Positions 24,087 through 34,134 of a stretch of DNA of 64,000 nt are shown one piece after another. Location of the stretch: NCBI GenBank assembly GCA_910574455.1, contig CAJSYZ010000008.1, positions 2,606,707 through 2,670,706 on the forward strand. The letters are read 5' to 3'. Position 1 is the first letter of the stretch; each line of letters begins with the position of its first letter. The position numbers and the translations under genes were made by a program. Source of the DNA: Trichaptum fuscoviolaceum (taxonomy: Eukaryota > Basidiomycota > Agaricomycetes > Hymenochaetales > Trichaptaceae). The notes beneath the pieces are model-generated. The model worked only from the letters and a program-made list of their open reading frames with translations. It ran no database searches and had not been told where the DNA came from.

Positions 24087-24866
24087 TAATACAGCTCCGA
24101 TAGTTTTCGACTGGTACAGTCTTATTACAATTAACAGGTAACTTGTATCGACAGCTAACAGGTACCAATTACACGAAACAACATTCGTAAGAAAGTCTTT
24201 ACACCGCAATATCACACAAGCAATTGACAATGAAAGCATACCAATGTACAAAAACGCAACGTCTTCCACACTGCTGAAATTTCCAGCTCTCACAGCGGTA
24301 CCATGCACCTTGCTATCTCCTACATTTTCATTCTCACGTATTTTGGCGCGATGGCATAAGAGCCAAGAAAATTATCTGAAGATCGAGAGAAGTCAGACAT
24401 TGCATGATGTACACAGTAAAGAAGAAATCAGAGAAAATATTTGTCTCATGCAGTCCTCTCCAGGGCGCAAAGGCGAATGCACCCTTTTGGTGTAGAGAGT
24501 CCAGAAGTCGAACGCAAATTACTAAAGTAGCATCATAACGAATAGTAATAAGGCATGCTACTCACATATTGTCGCTTCGCTCCGCTTGTCAACTTGAAGA
24601 TTGGAAGAGCTTGTGAACGTTCGTGTTTAAGAGTTCGTTATGCCAGGAACAAAAGTGGGCTTATAAATAGGGATAGCTGACTCATGATTATGTAATAAAG
24701 GACAAGCACACCCAAGCTGCCACTGGCAGTGCCCGGAAACCTCTGAGTAGTGAGCTGTGAGCACATCGAGTCGACTCATCTTCAATCTACAATTTCTGTG
24801 AATAGCATCGAATCATATCAGGAATAGGTTGTTAGAACCTGAGATTGATTTGATCTGCTGCTACGA
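24087..24866. other. Intergenic region upstream of the PITH gene
   Basis: About 780 bp between the MITE and the PITH gene. Small open frames on both strands show no domain and no splice support. A TTATAAATAG box at about 24660 could be a TATA element, but it lies about 200 bp from the PITH start codon. Confidence 0.45.
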
Positions 24867-25813
24867 ATGACAATACATAGTCACGGACAGGGGCAATGTC
24901 ACGACGAGGATCATGATCACGACCACGACCACGACCATGATCACCCTTCAAACACCGGTCCTGGAGACAATCTATACCCACACATCGACATGCAGAATGT
25001 AACGGTACTTAATGCCAGCGAAGACACGTCCAGTAACAAGGTACTCAAAGCGTGGCATGAAAGACAAGACGAGACAGTGGTGAACAATACTACTTTCGTC
25101 CCGTCACTCTCCTATGTTCACATTCTTACTAGTGGGTCGAAAGTGATGCAGATGACCAGCTGTGCGTTTCATGCAACTAAACCTTCGCATTTGAGCAACT
25201 CACTCAAGGCATGTATTGTTCCAGGATCTTCCGGATACCATTCACAGGCACTGTCAGACTTAGGTCGGTTTTGTTAAAAGCTGGTCCTGGAGACCAAACG
25301 CCATCGAAGTTCTGTCTTGTACGTCGGTTTTCCCTTTCCTTTGTGTCATGATCGACGTTAACCCGAGCCTATCCTAGTTTGCAAATGAGGACAATGTCGA
25401 TTTCTCCGACATTGCAGAAAAGGTTCCTACCCAGGAATTCTCAATACCACAAGGACGAGATGTAGGTGAATATGCTGTCAAGTAAGTCAATAATGATTTT
25501 ATGTTACTAGTACCCGGATCACTTATGAATCTACTCTCATAAGAGCCTCGAAATTCTCGAACATCTCTTCCTTGACCTTATTCTTCCCCGAGTCTCAGGG
25601 CGATGATACAATACGAATATACTACATTGGTCTCCGTGGCTCGTGGACTGAGGTATGCATGATCGATGCTTGTCATCGCTCACACTAATTACTGCCTTTC
25701 AGAGGCGCCGCGACCCCATCATAGCCGTGTATGAGTCCCAGGCGAATTTAGCTGATCACGAGAAGATACAGGGCACAGATGGTGGTGTTAGTGCATCGCG
25801 ACTCGGAAGCTAG
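24867..25813 (+). CDS. PITH-domain protein (TXNL1 C-terminal-domain family)
   Basis: Six exons, 24867-25079, 25133-25161 (29 nt), 25225-25318, 25378-25481, 25544-25652 and 25703-25813, total 660 nt, 219 residues. An N-terminal His/Asp run (DHDHDHDHDHDH) may bind metal. The PITH domain follows: DNLYPHIDMQNVTVLNAS, WVESDADDQLIFRIPFTGTV, SVLLKAGPGDQTP, FANEDNVDFSDI, FSIPQGRDVGEYAVK and IRIYYIGLRGSW. The PITH domain is the proteasome-interacting module of thioredoxin-like protein 1. Stand-alone fungal PITH proteins of this size are widespread, and their function is not settled. Confidence 0.9.
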
Positions 25814-26069
25814 ATTGTACCGGCGCAGTTTACCATGGCCCAATATCCATTGTCCACTATCTCCTCAGTTACGCTACAGTAAGGTCTGACTCCTGAGACT
25901 ACATATCTATGTACGAGTAAACCTTCAGTAAAATTAATACTAGTAGTAAACTATTGTCACGTGCTACATGTACATCAATTATACAAAGACTGAATTTCAA
26001 GAAGTTGCAGTATACGTCACCTTCCCACTTTTCGCTACAAGCAGTTAGTGGCTGCGAGTTCCTCACAGC
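25814..26069. other. Convergent 3' intergenic region
   Basis: AT-rich sequence between the PITH stop codon and the exportin-2 relic. No gene or repeat is seen. Confidence 0.4.
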
Positions 26070-26880
26070 AGAGCCCGCTACCCGTGGATGGGTGTGAGGT
26101 TATTGTTAGAGAAAAAAAAACATTTTTCTTCTTTACATCCGTACATACAAAATTCTATTATGTTATAATTACACACCTGATTTTGGAAGGAGTACAAAAA
26201 GCAAATCGCGTCAACCTGGAGAATTGGATGCACGGAGTTCTCATCGGCTTGTAGGTCCTTGTACATGTGTTGCGAGAAGAACTGCACGACGTCCATGAGA
26301 GCATTCGTGCTTGTAACACCTTGCTATAGGTCCTCAAAATTATTCACTGTTCCTCCTGAACGATTTGCATTACTCACCTGAGCGGTTGCACCAACAATTG
26401 CCCCGCCATGAACAGGTACACACTCTCATCCTTCCTCTTCCAGCTCTCCTCGTCTCCCTTCCTGTTGTAATCCTCCGGTCCATTCCCTATTAGCGTCAAG
26501 ACGACTTCCGTCGTCTCAGTCTCGAAACCTGAGGCAACGAGCGCAAGGAGGACATCGGCCGCAGTTTGTAGCCACGTGGTTCTCTCCGCAGTCAACCTGC
26601 TGGACCAAGAAGACACAGATACAATGAAAGAAGAAAATTGCGCACCTCGTAATGTGACATTGGGGACAACTACGCCTTTGGTCGTCTCCCTTTCCGCAAA
26701 CATTGCCTTGTAGTTTCCTGATCGGATGACCGTTGTAGTCCCTGACTGACCAGTCTGACATATGCGATTCCAGATCTCTGGCCTCCACCGAGAAGCCCCC
26801 ACAGCACTGTGACAAATGCCGGTAGGCATGTTCTCGAGGTTCCAAGCAAGGAACTTGGTGCGCACTCCCTGCTTAGCGCC

Positions 26881-26949
26881 AAAGAAAGCGGAGTGCGAGT
26901 CTTCAAAGGTGGGAGGCAGATCCTGGCACGTCAAGTAGTAGAAGATTGA
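26881..26949. repeat. 69-bp direct repeat, copy 1 (inside exportin-2 relic)
   Basis: This segment recurs at 27450-27518 in the same orientation with about three mismatches. Here it encodes the genuine CSE1 stretch CQDLPPTFEDSHSAFF on the minus strand. Confidence 0.85.
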
Positions 26950-27449
26950 CAGAAGCACGACCTGACCCTGCGTCATCGCTTCAGTTCCCAATCCATTCAG
27001 AAGTTTGGTGGCGGTGTGTTCGAAGATTTGGAGGAAGGTGCCCGAGAAGCGGCTCAAAATGAAGTTGATAGTCGTGTAGAGCGAGTCCAAGCGTATTTCA
27101 GAAAGCCAAGGCGCGAAGAGCGAGTGGGCAGTTTCGAGAACAGAGACGTTTGTTGGATAATTTGCAGCGTCGGGCGAGAGTGAAGAGACGAGCTGATTGA
27201 TGAGATCTGGCCATTGCTCGGGGAAATCGTACTTTGCGACAATGGATACGGCCTCCGCAACCTGCGCTCGTAATGTCTTGTCCGCTGGACTCGAAAGCGC
27301 GATAACCAGCTGACCCTTCAGCTGCGTATTCTCTGCGTCCGCCAAAGGCGAGTCCCATCGCCGTTTGATCGTGTTCTTGAGATAGACACTGGCTACGAGC
27401 CGCACCAAACGGTCTTGAGGGACATTGAGTAGAGCTGAAGGACGAGAGC

Positions 27450-27518
27450 AAAGAAAGCGGAGTGCGAGTCTTCTAAGGTGGGCGGCAGATCCTGGCACGT
27501 CAAGTCGTAGAAGATTGA
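27450..27518. repeat. 69-bp direct repeat, copy 2 (displaced)
   Basis: This is the displaced duplicate of 26881-26949. In the long open frame it is read in a different phase (LLRLDVPGSAAHLRRLALRF), so the N-terminus of that frame is not native exportin sequence. Confidence 0.8.
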
Positions 27519-27660
27519 GGTCACCGCTGCTGAAGCCGTCGTTCGGGTACAGATGTTTGCACACGCGCCAGAGATGATGTCGAACCGTTTGCCACACTGT
27601 TCGAGGAGAGCGCGTCGCCGTTAGGTGTGCCAATATGTGAGTCCGACAGTGAGGCAAGAC

Positions 27661-28018
27661 AAGGAAAAACGGACGACAGGCAAGGACGCTGCGGCGACGC
27701 GTCGGTGTCTCGGGTCGTTCCGAGACATTAGTTTACATAAGTTACAAATCTTTGTCATTATCATGTGAGCATAGTAGACTTATATATCGAAATCTGCCCA
27801 TATATATCCAAGGACCCCCCAAATAAAGCAATTTCACGTGACCAAATGAGTTTTGGCGGTAAAAACAGACAGTTGCATACCCTAAGAATACCCAGCGACC
27901 CCTAGGTCGCGGGAATCACGATACTTTGTACTGTCAGTCTCTCATCGCACGCTCGTACGATCATGGACACTGAAGAAGACCTGTATACCGCGGACAAGAC
28001 AGCTGGAGGTCTGTGGAT
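27661..28018. promoter_or_regulatory. Junction region between two truncated genes
   Basis: About 360 bp separate the exportin-2 relic (-) and the UBX gene (+). It contains TATATAT stretches at about 27780 and 27811. An ATG at 27963 opens a short frame (MDTEEDLYTADKTAGG) that stops unless a very short 38-nt intron joins it to the UBX frame. Confidence 0.4.
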
Positions 28019-29097
28019 ATGCCCTTTTTGCTGAGACAACAGACAGATGACGAAGTAGTCAGCGAGAACACTCCCGAAAGGCCCGCCGAATCAACTACGC
28101 CTACTGCTTCATCCTCGACCGCCGCTGAATTATCTGATCTCGGAGAGTTCAATGTCTATCTACCTCCCTCCCGTCCTATGTTGTCGAGTACATCTGAAGG
28201 TGTGCATCTATTGCTCATGTGACACGTAAGTGCTGATTGTTGTCAGAAGTTCCTGTTGACTTCTTCACCCCTACTGCGGATGAACTAAGAGCTATTCAAG
28301 CAACACTGTCCACTCGAGCGAGAGCATTGCGCGAGGCTCCCCTGCTCACTGAAAAACTGAGAAACGAGAAAGAAAGCCAGAGACGCCAGCAATGGCCAAA
28401 AGTGAGTCCGTCAAACGATATGGATAAGTCATACCTGATAACTACTATTGCAGGCAACGATACGAGTAAAGTTCGCAAATCGTACCATGCTAGAGAAGGT
28501 CTTCCAGTCATCAGACAAAATCAAAGCAGTATATGCTTTTGTACGAAGTTGCCTACGTGAAGACGTCCGCCCCCATAAGTTTGTCCTCTGTGCGTAGCGT
28601 CCTCAGCTGAACTGCAGTTCGTTCATTTGACACTTGTACCTGCGTATAGATGATACACCTCCACGCAGAGAACTGAGGGTATCTGATCCGACAGTGAGGG
28701 ATAAGACACTGTACGATTTGCAGTTGGCTCCACAGAGCGTGCTCATGTTCCAGTTCCTCGAGGAGGATTTCAATTTAGATAGTAAGTCTACAACGTGTAT
28801 TTTGGTGAATCCCATTAACTCGCTTCCGTTTGTAAGTATCTTCAAGTCCGCCTCCACTCCTTCCTGCTATTCTATCTCGAGCGATTTCTCTGGATCCCAG
28901 GCCAAGTCCTCAGGATGAATCAGTATCTACTGCCCTCGAAAGGTCGAAGCCACTTGCTACAAGACCTTCAGAATTGTCTGCGGGATCCAGCACAGATAAG
29001 AAACTGCCGAAATGGCTGAAACTGGGGAGTAAGTGTGCTGCGACTTTGTTGTTCCATGAGATGACTGAGTTGATGTTCAACTTGTGCAGAAAAGTGA
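28019..29097 (+). CDS. UBX-domain protein, C-terminal half of the ASPSCR1/TUG family
   Basis: Six exons, 28019-28199, 28247-28401, 28454-28589, 28650-28781, 28837-29028 and an 8-nt last exon 29090-29097, give 804 nt, 267 residues from the first in-frame ATG. The sequence contains VPVDFFTPTADELRAIQA, RRQQWPK-ATIRVKFANR, VYAFVRSCLR, PHKFVLYDTPPRRELRVSDP and KTLYDLQLAPQSVLMFQFL, which is a UBX domain with the flanks of TUG proteins. The end LPKWLKLGKK is typical. TUG proteins bind and disassemble Cdc48/p97 hexamers. The usual N-terminal ubiquitin-like half (about 200-250 residues) is missing. The gene could be a 5'-truncated pseudogene or a short isoform. Confidence 0.75.
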
Positions 29098-29362
29098 AAT
29101 GGACATATTTATGTAAATGAATCTGTACTTCAAGCTCGGTGTATCGTTGAGTGGTTTGAAATGTACTAGTGTCGGAAAGAAAGAAGATGATGAAAGATAA
29201 GGATCTATACTTGTCAGCCTATCTTGACGGTTATAGATAATAGCACATGTATGCGGGAAATGTGGAAGCGTTAGCATTCCACACGCAGAAATAGAAGTTT
29301 GGAACTGCGTTCACACTGTCAAGATCTGCTCTTGCTTTGAGACCACCACGAACTCCAGAACA
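29098..29362. other. Intergenic region
   Basis: About 265 bp between the UBX gene and the carboxypeptidase gene on the same strand. No feature is recognised. Confidence 0.4.
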
Positions 29363-31494
29363 ATGAATCTCAAATACAAAATATCTTGGCTACTCTGCAT
29401 CGCCATTAGCTCTACTGCTTTCTTCATAAAAGCAGCGCTAGCGACGCCGCGGAGTGGATCGGCTTCGATTTTCCCACAGGATACATTTTCCTTCAAGAAC
29501 ATATCTGAATCTCAACATAGTGTCTTCGAGCGGCTGTCATCTTTGTCGATAGACCAATTCTCGGTGTTAAGCCACCCGTTATTCCCAAGTTACGGAGTTC
29601 GCATTAAAAGGACGCGTTTCTGCGACAACACTGTTAAGTAGGTCAAATTTAAAAACAATGTATGATGAAAATACTTATCTCGACATCGAACAACTAAGCG
29701 CCTACACGGGATACATCGACATTGGAGTCAAACACCTGTTTTTCTACTTCTTTGAAAGTCGAAATGATCCTGATAGTGACGATGTCATCTTCTGGACTAA
29801 CGGAGGTATGGTGGCCCTTTGCATGGAATGATAGTAATGTCTCAAACACCCTTGTATCGACAGGGCCAGGTTGCTCTTCATCGTTGGGTCTCTTCATGGA
29901 ACTAGGCAAGTACCATCATGGCTAGTAGTATCAATATTCAATTACTGATAGCTGTGCGATCTAGGCCCATGTCGAATTCACGATTCAAACAGCACTGAGT
30001 TCAATCCATATTCATGGAACTCCAAGGCAAACATATTCTTTATCGATCAACCAGTTGGTGTAGGCTTCTCGTATGCAGAGTATGGCGAATATGTCGTAAG
30101 TTTTATCTCAGTCAAACTACGAAAGCGGGGTGTGTGACTTCAGGAGACATAGAGCACGACAGAGGAAGCATCCAGGGACATTGCCGCCTTCGTCGCTATA
30201 TTCTTTGAAAGCTTCAGTCAGTTCAAGGGCCGTGCTTTCCATATGGCAGGTGAATCATACGGGGTATTACAGATCCAATTCTTCACTTCATTATCGGATA
30301 TTTAGCTCGGTTTAGGGTCGATATATCCCCGTATTTGCGTCGGCGGTTTATGATCAGAATGCGGTATTGGTGGAAAATGGATTGACGCCAATCAATCTCA
30401 AGTCTGTAATGATAGGCAAGATCAATGTTAGCTTTACATTTGGCGTACTTTAATCCTTAAGACGCAACTCAGGCAACGGCATGACGGATACATACAGGTA
30501 TGAACTCTTCTGTGCTCTGAGTGACATCCCTTTAATTCGTTTGTCTGAATAGAATGATCACATCGTACTACAGCCTCGTATGCACGTCTGCATCGGTGGA
30601 CCCGGTTCTTGATGTTGGGTGAGTCAGCGTGGTCCATCACTTTTCGTATGAAGCTGGTGTAACAATGCAATAGGACTTGTGTGCGCATGAAAACAGCGGT
30701 GCGCAGTTTATGTTAGGCACATTGAAAGCTTATCTGACTTAGTAAATAGTTGCCGCGCTGCCGAACCTGGATGAAGGTAGCTTGTGTTGATACTTTCGAT
30801 ACTATGAACTGTCAAGCGGCTAGGAGATTCTGCTCCGAGGAGATTGAAAGGCCTTTCTTTCTCTCGGGAAAGAACCCATATGACATGAGCAAAGATTGCG
30901 AAGGTCAATTAAAGGATACATTGTGCTATCCGATCACTAGGTGCGCATCTCAATAATTTATACATCTATGAGCTGGCTGACAACTTGAGATTAGAACAAT
31001 TAGAGAATATCTGGACCAGCCGGATCTACGTGCAGATCTTGGCGTGGACCAGGATATTGGCCAATTTGAGTCATGCTCAAATGATGTTGGAACTGCATTT
31101 GCATCAACCGTTGACGTTGCACAACCAACTCAGCTATGGGTTGCTGAACTGTTGGAGCGTAACATAAGGGCATTGATCTATGTTGGCACGTATGACTGGA
31201 TTTGCAACTGGGTTGGGAATAATGCATTTACGTTGGAAATGCAATGGAGTGGACAGGAACAGTTCAGAGCTGCCCCACTGCGCAACTGGCATGTTAATGG
31301 CAAGGTTGCAGGGCAAGTTCGGAGCTCAGGTTCACTCACATTTCTCACAATCTCAGAGGCAGGACATATGGTACGGCTGCATATTGCTACCTTATACTTA
31401 TAGAAGCTTATGTGATTACCAGGTTCCATTTGACAAGCCAATCGAGGCTCTGAGAATGGTTAATCTATGGTTACATGCTGAGGCATTTGACTAA
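29363..31494 (+). CDS. Serine carboxypeptidase, S10 family (carboxypeptidase Y type)
   Basis: Twelve exons (29363-29637, 29699-29805, 29864-29905, 29965-30095, 30153-30263, 30316-30415, 30473-30497, 30553-30618, 30675-30699, 30750-30940, 30995-31370, 31423-31494) total 1,521 nt, 506 residues. A signal peptide ([15 protein letters not shown]) and a propeptide precede the mature enzyme. The catalytic triad is present: Ser in GESYGG, Asp in GTYDWICNW and His in SEAGHMVPFDKP. The oxyanion-side motif WTNGGPGCSS and [12 protein letters not shown] are intact. These enzymes remove C-terminal residues at acidic pH in the vacuole or outside the cell. Exons of 42, 25 and 25 nt occur. The introns after 29905 and 30415 begin GCAAG, so they are GC-AG introns. 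Confidence 0.9.
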
Positions 31495-31607
31495 TGTACA
31501 AGGATTTATTGAAGTGACCATTGTACCACTTTGATTGGATGGATATTATAGATATGACACCGTAGTATGTTCTCTGTATATAGGGCTCCACATACGTACT
31601 GTATAAT
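31495..31607. other. Boundary of host segment and transposon region
   Basis: The 3' flank of the carboxypeptidase gene leads into the first transposon at about 31608. No gene is seen. Confidence 0.4.
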
Positions 31608-32282
31608 ACAGTCTACGGTACGGGGGCGTGCATGTACAACCGGTTACAAAAAGTGACCGTGATGTCACGCTGTCACACCTTTTTTTTTGCTCTTTCTTCA
31701 CCTTGAGGCTTGCATTGCTCTGCAAACTGAAAACAAATGAATGCCATTATTATACCAGTATAAAAAGGAGTGTGCTAGGTTCCAAATGAAAAGAAAATGA
31801 CATAGATTTAAAACCGGGTGTTTCCACCATGAGCAGCAATAACAGATTGGACCCTTTGAGGCATAGACCTCACATACTTGTTAATGTCCTCCAATGAAAG
31901 AGAATTCCATACTTCCACCACTGCACGTTTGAGCTCCTCAACACTTGTAGGAGTGCGTGGTAGGGCCCTTATCCTCCGCTTAAGTTCCCACCATATGTTT
32001 TCCATTGGATTCATGTCGGGTGACGAAGGAGGGTGTGCAAAAGTCTTGATTCCATGTCGATTAAGCCAGTTCATCGTTGATTTGCTTGTGTGGCACCAGG
32101 CATTATCTTGTTGAAAGAAGATCAGACCCCACTCTACTGACTTCTCTGTATAATAGTCCAGAAGCTTTCCATTGAGAACTTGTTCTTGGTATCAATCCGA
32201 ATTCATTCCGCCACCCTTTCCACCAGGAAGATCATGCACAATTAATGGACCCTTGCTATCCAACATAGCACATGTCCATACC
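31608..32282 (-). mobile_element. Tc1/mariner-like transposase, C-terminal half (broken)
   Basis: Read on the minus strand from 32282, the sequence gives VWTCAMLDSKGPLIVHDLPG, then one in-frame TGA, then YQEQVLNGKLLDYY, FFQQDNAWCHTSKST, SPDMNPMENIWWELKRR and a tail to 31808. These hold the second and third catalytic acids of a DDE transposase (D in QDNA, D in SPDMN, E in MENIWW). A likely outer end is the TA-flanked CAGTCTACGG at 31608. The N-terminal half is found at 36694-36970 on the other strand. The two halves share the 5-bp duplication GGTAT at an LTR boundary (32278-32282 here). It is inactive. Confidence 0.8.
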
Positions 32283-32758
32283 TGTCGGGATCCCCCAGGA
32301 CCCCAACATGTCTAAGGCAATCCCGAACAGAACCCGGTATACTGAAACCCGAAATCGTGACCTTGGCTAAGATCCCGAAAGGATCCCCCGCTCTCTGATC
32401 CCGGAAGAACCTCTGCTTCGCCATGCATTCTCCTGCTAAGAGTTCCACCCCGCTACGACCTCCTCGCCCCTGCTTGTCCTCGCCCTCGTCTCCTCGTCAG
32501 TCCCCCGCCTCGTCCCCGTGTCTCGATCCATCCCTAGCCCGCCTCGTCGTCCCCCCGACTCTAGGATGATCCCCCGCTCCCGTCATGCTCTGTTCCCCGC
32601 TCCAGCGAACCCCGTACCTCGCCATAGTCCCGAAGTCACTCACCATAGCCACAGCCATAGCCATAGCCTGCCACAGCTATAGCCATAGCCATAGCTATCC
32701 CAGACCTTGTAGGTTCTCGACTATGCCCGGATACCAGATCCCGGCCTCGCGTCCACAG
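32283..32758 (-). mobile_element. LTR family B, 3'-terminal fragment
   Basis: This segment matches the reverse complement of 51847-52337 nearly base for base. On the minus strand it ends GGATCCCGACA at 32283, the expected ...CA end of an LTR. It contains a short hexamer array of the type ATAGCC (about 32640-32700). It is cut at 32758 by X copy 1. Confidence 0.8.
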
Positions 32759-34134
32759 TAGTGAATAGCATGGGTAGGGCTCTACCCGGGTATCTGTCAC
32801 AGGTACCTGCCAAGCTGCCCACAGGTAACAGGTATATGGGTACAGGTACCTGGCTTGGCATACCCGGCAGGCATTAATTTTCAAGTCATGTACCCACAGG
32901 TACCTGCCTTATTTGGTGAAGAGGGTTGACGCGTCATCTTTGGCCGCAACACATCTTGCTCAACACTCTCTGCTCCCAATACCGCGTGCTGGCCGTCCAT
33001 GACAACTCCCGTTGTTGCTACTCAGGCGCAGCATCAACAGTCCACCTCAAAGTGCTATCCCTTTCCGCCCTTTTTGCGAAGCTCAGCGGCGGATGTAGCC
33101 ACACGGTCCAACCTGCGCATTGGCGGCACATCCGCACTTGACACCATCGAATATCCTTGACATACGCTGAACAGCTCACCTAGCATCCGTTGGTCAACGC
33201 TGAGACCAATGCACCTTCTATGTTTATAGGTGTGTTTCTCTTCTCACCCGGAAATAATCAATTAATGAATTTTTGACAGGTGGGCCACTGCAAGAAAATC
33301 GCACCCATTTGGACTCAAGTTATCGCTTGCATGCGCACAAGCTGAATATCGCTGAGGTGAACTGATATAAGGCTATCTGGGCCGGCAAGGACAGCGGCAT
33401 GCACAAGACAGAATTCTCTGGCGGACACAAGTTTGAGCAGCTGTGCAAATTTGCTGGAAGATTATATCTCTGTAAGTCTCTCTTGCTCAATCATATAATA
33501 TGTTCTAATGCATGGTCTTGTAGAGATGTTGAAACCAAGAATCAGGATGACTACGAACACTACATCAAAGAGTTGCTCGTGCTGTACCTCTTCCTTCACA
33601 GAGAAAGGATGCGCAAGCGTGTGCAGCTGACGTCGGCTTCCAACATTCTGCTTGCCTTACCAAAAATCTTAACTTCCTCAAATACCTTGCTCCGCTCATG
33701 CTTTGCCGTTCCCTCCAAACTCACTTCTTAGCCCATTCTCCTTGCAATCAAGGACATCATCCCATACTGCGCCTCAAATGCATTCAAGTTCCCCACCTTG
33801 GGTGGCGCAAAGAAGGAGATTTAATGCCTCCTTGCTGCTTTTGCCCTGCATCGCGGGTGGTCCCGCCGTCCAGCTCAGGCAAATGTGCATGGCTGTCATC
33901 TCTCGGGGTAAGCTGTCAATTAGCGTAGTTGGCTCCATGGACTGATTCTTCGCAATCTAGGCACCTACAAGGTTGGGGATGAGTGGTGGTGGGTGGGTTA
34001 TCACCTCTTCCGTAAGTCTTTACCTTCGGGTACCTGCTATGACCAGGTATGCCCATATACCTGTAGGCATACCTGTGGGTACAGGTACCTGTTATGTAAT
34101 TACCTACAGGTTGTCATCCAGAGGTAAAAAATGT

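Larger units (their letters stand above)
26070..27660 (-). pseudogene. Truncated, rearranged exportin-2 (CSE1/CAS) relic
   Basis: A 427-codon frame (27657-26374) and a further fragment (26296-26070) show parts of the CSE1 N-terminal half in order: VASVYLKNTIKRRW, QVAEAVSIVAKYDFPEQWPD, LVSSLSP, TTINFILSRF, FYYLTCQDLPPTFEDSHSAF, VVPNVTLR and later VVQFFSQHMYKDLQA with VHPILQVDAICFLYSFQNQ. Exportin-2 recycles importin-alpha and is about 960 residues. Here the C-terminal half is absent, the middle is shortened and frame-disturbed, and the reading stops in non-homologous sequence after residue NQ. The N-terminal end of the long frame is built from an out-of-frame duplicate of an internal 69-bp segment. 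I take it as a degraded gene copy, so a functional copy should exist elsewhere in the genome. Confidence 0.75.

Noticed and set aside
24905..24945. CACGAC/CATGAT microsatellite as a separate repeat feature
   Set aside because: It is the coding run for the His/Asp N-terminus of the PITH protein and keeps the frame.
27963..28018. Upstream ATG at 27963 as the UBX gene start
   Set aside because: It requires an implausible 38-nt intron and still does not supply the missing N-terminal half.
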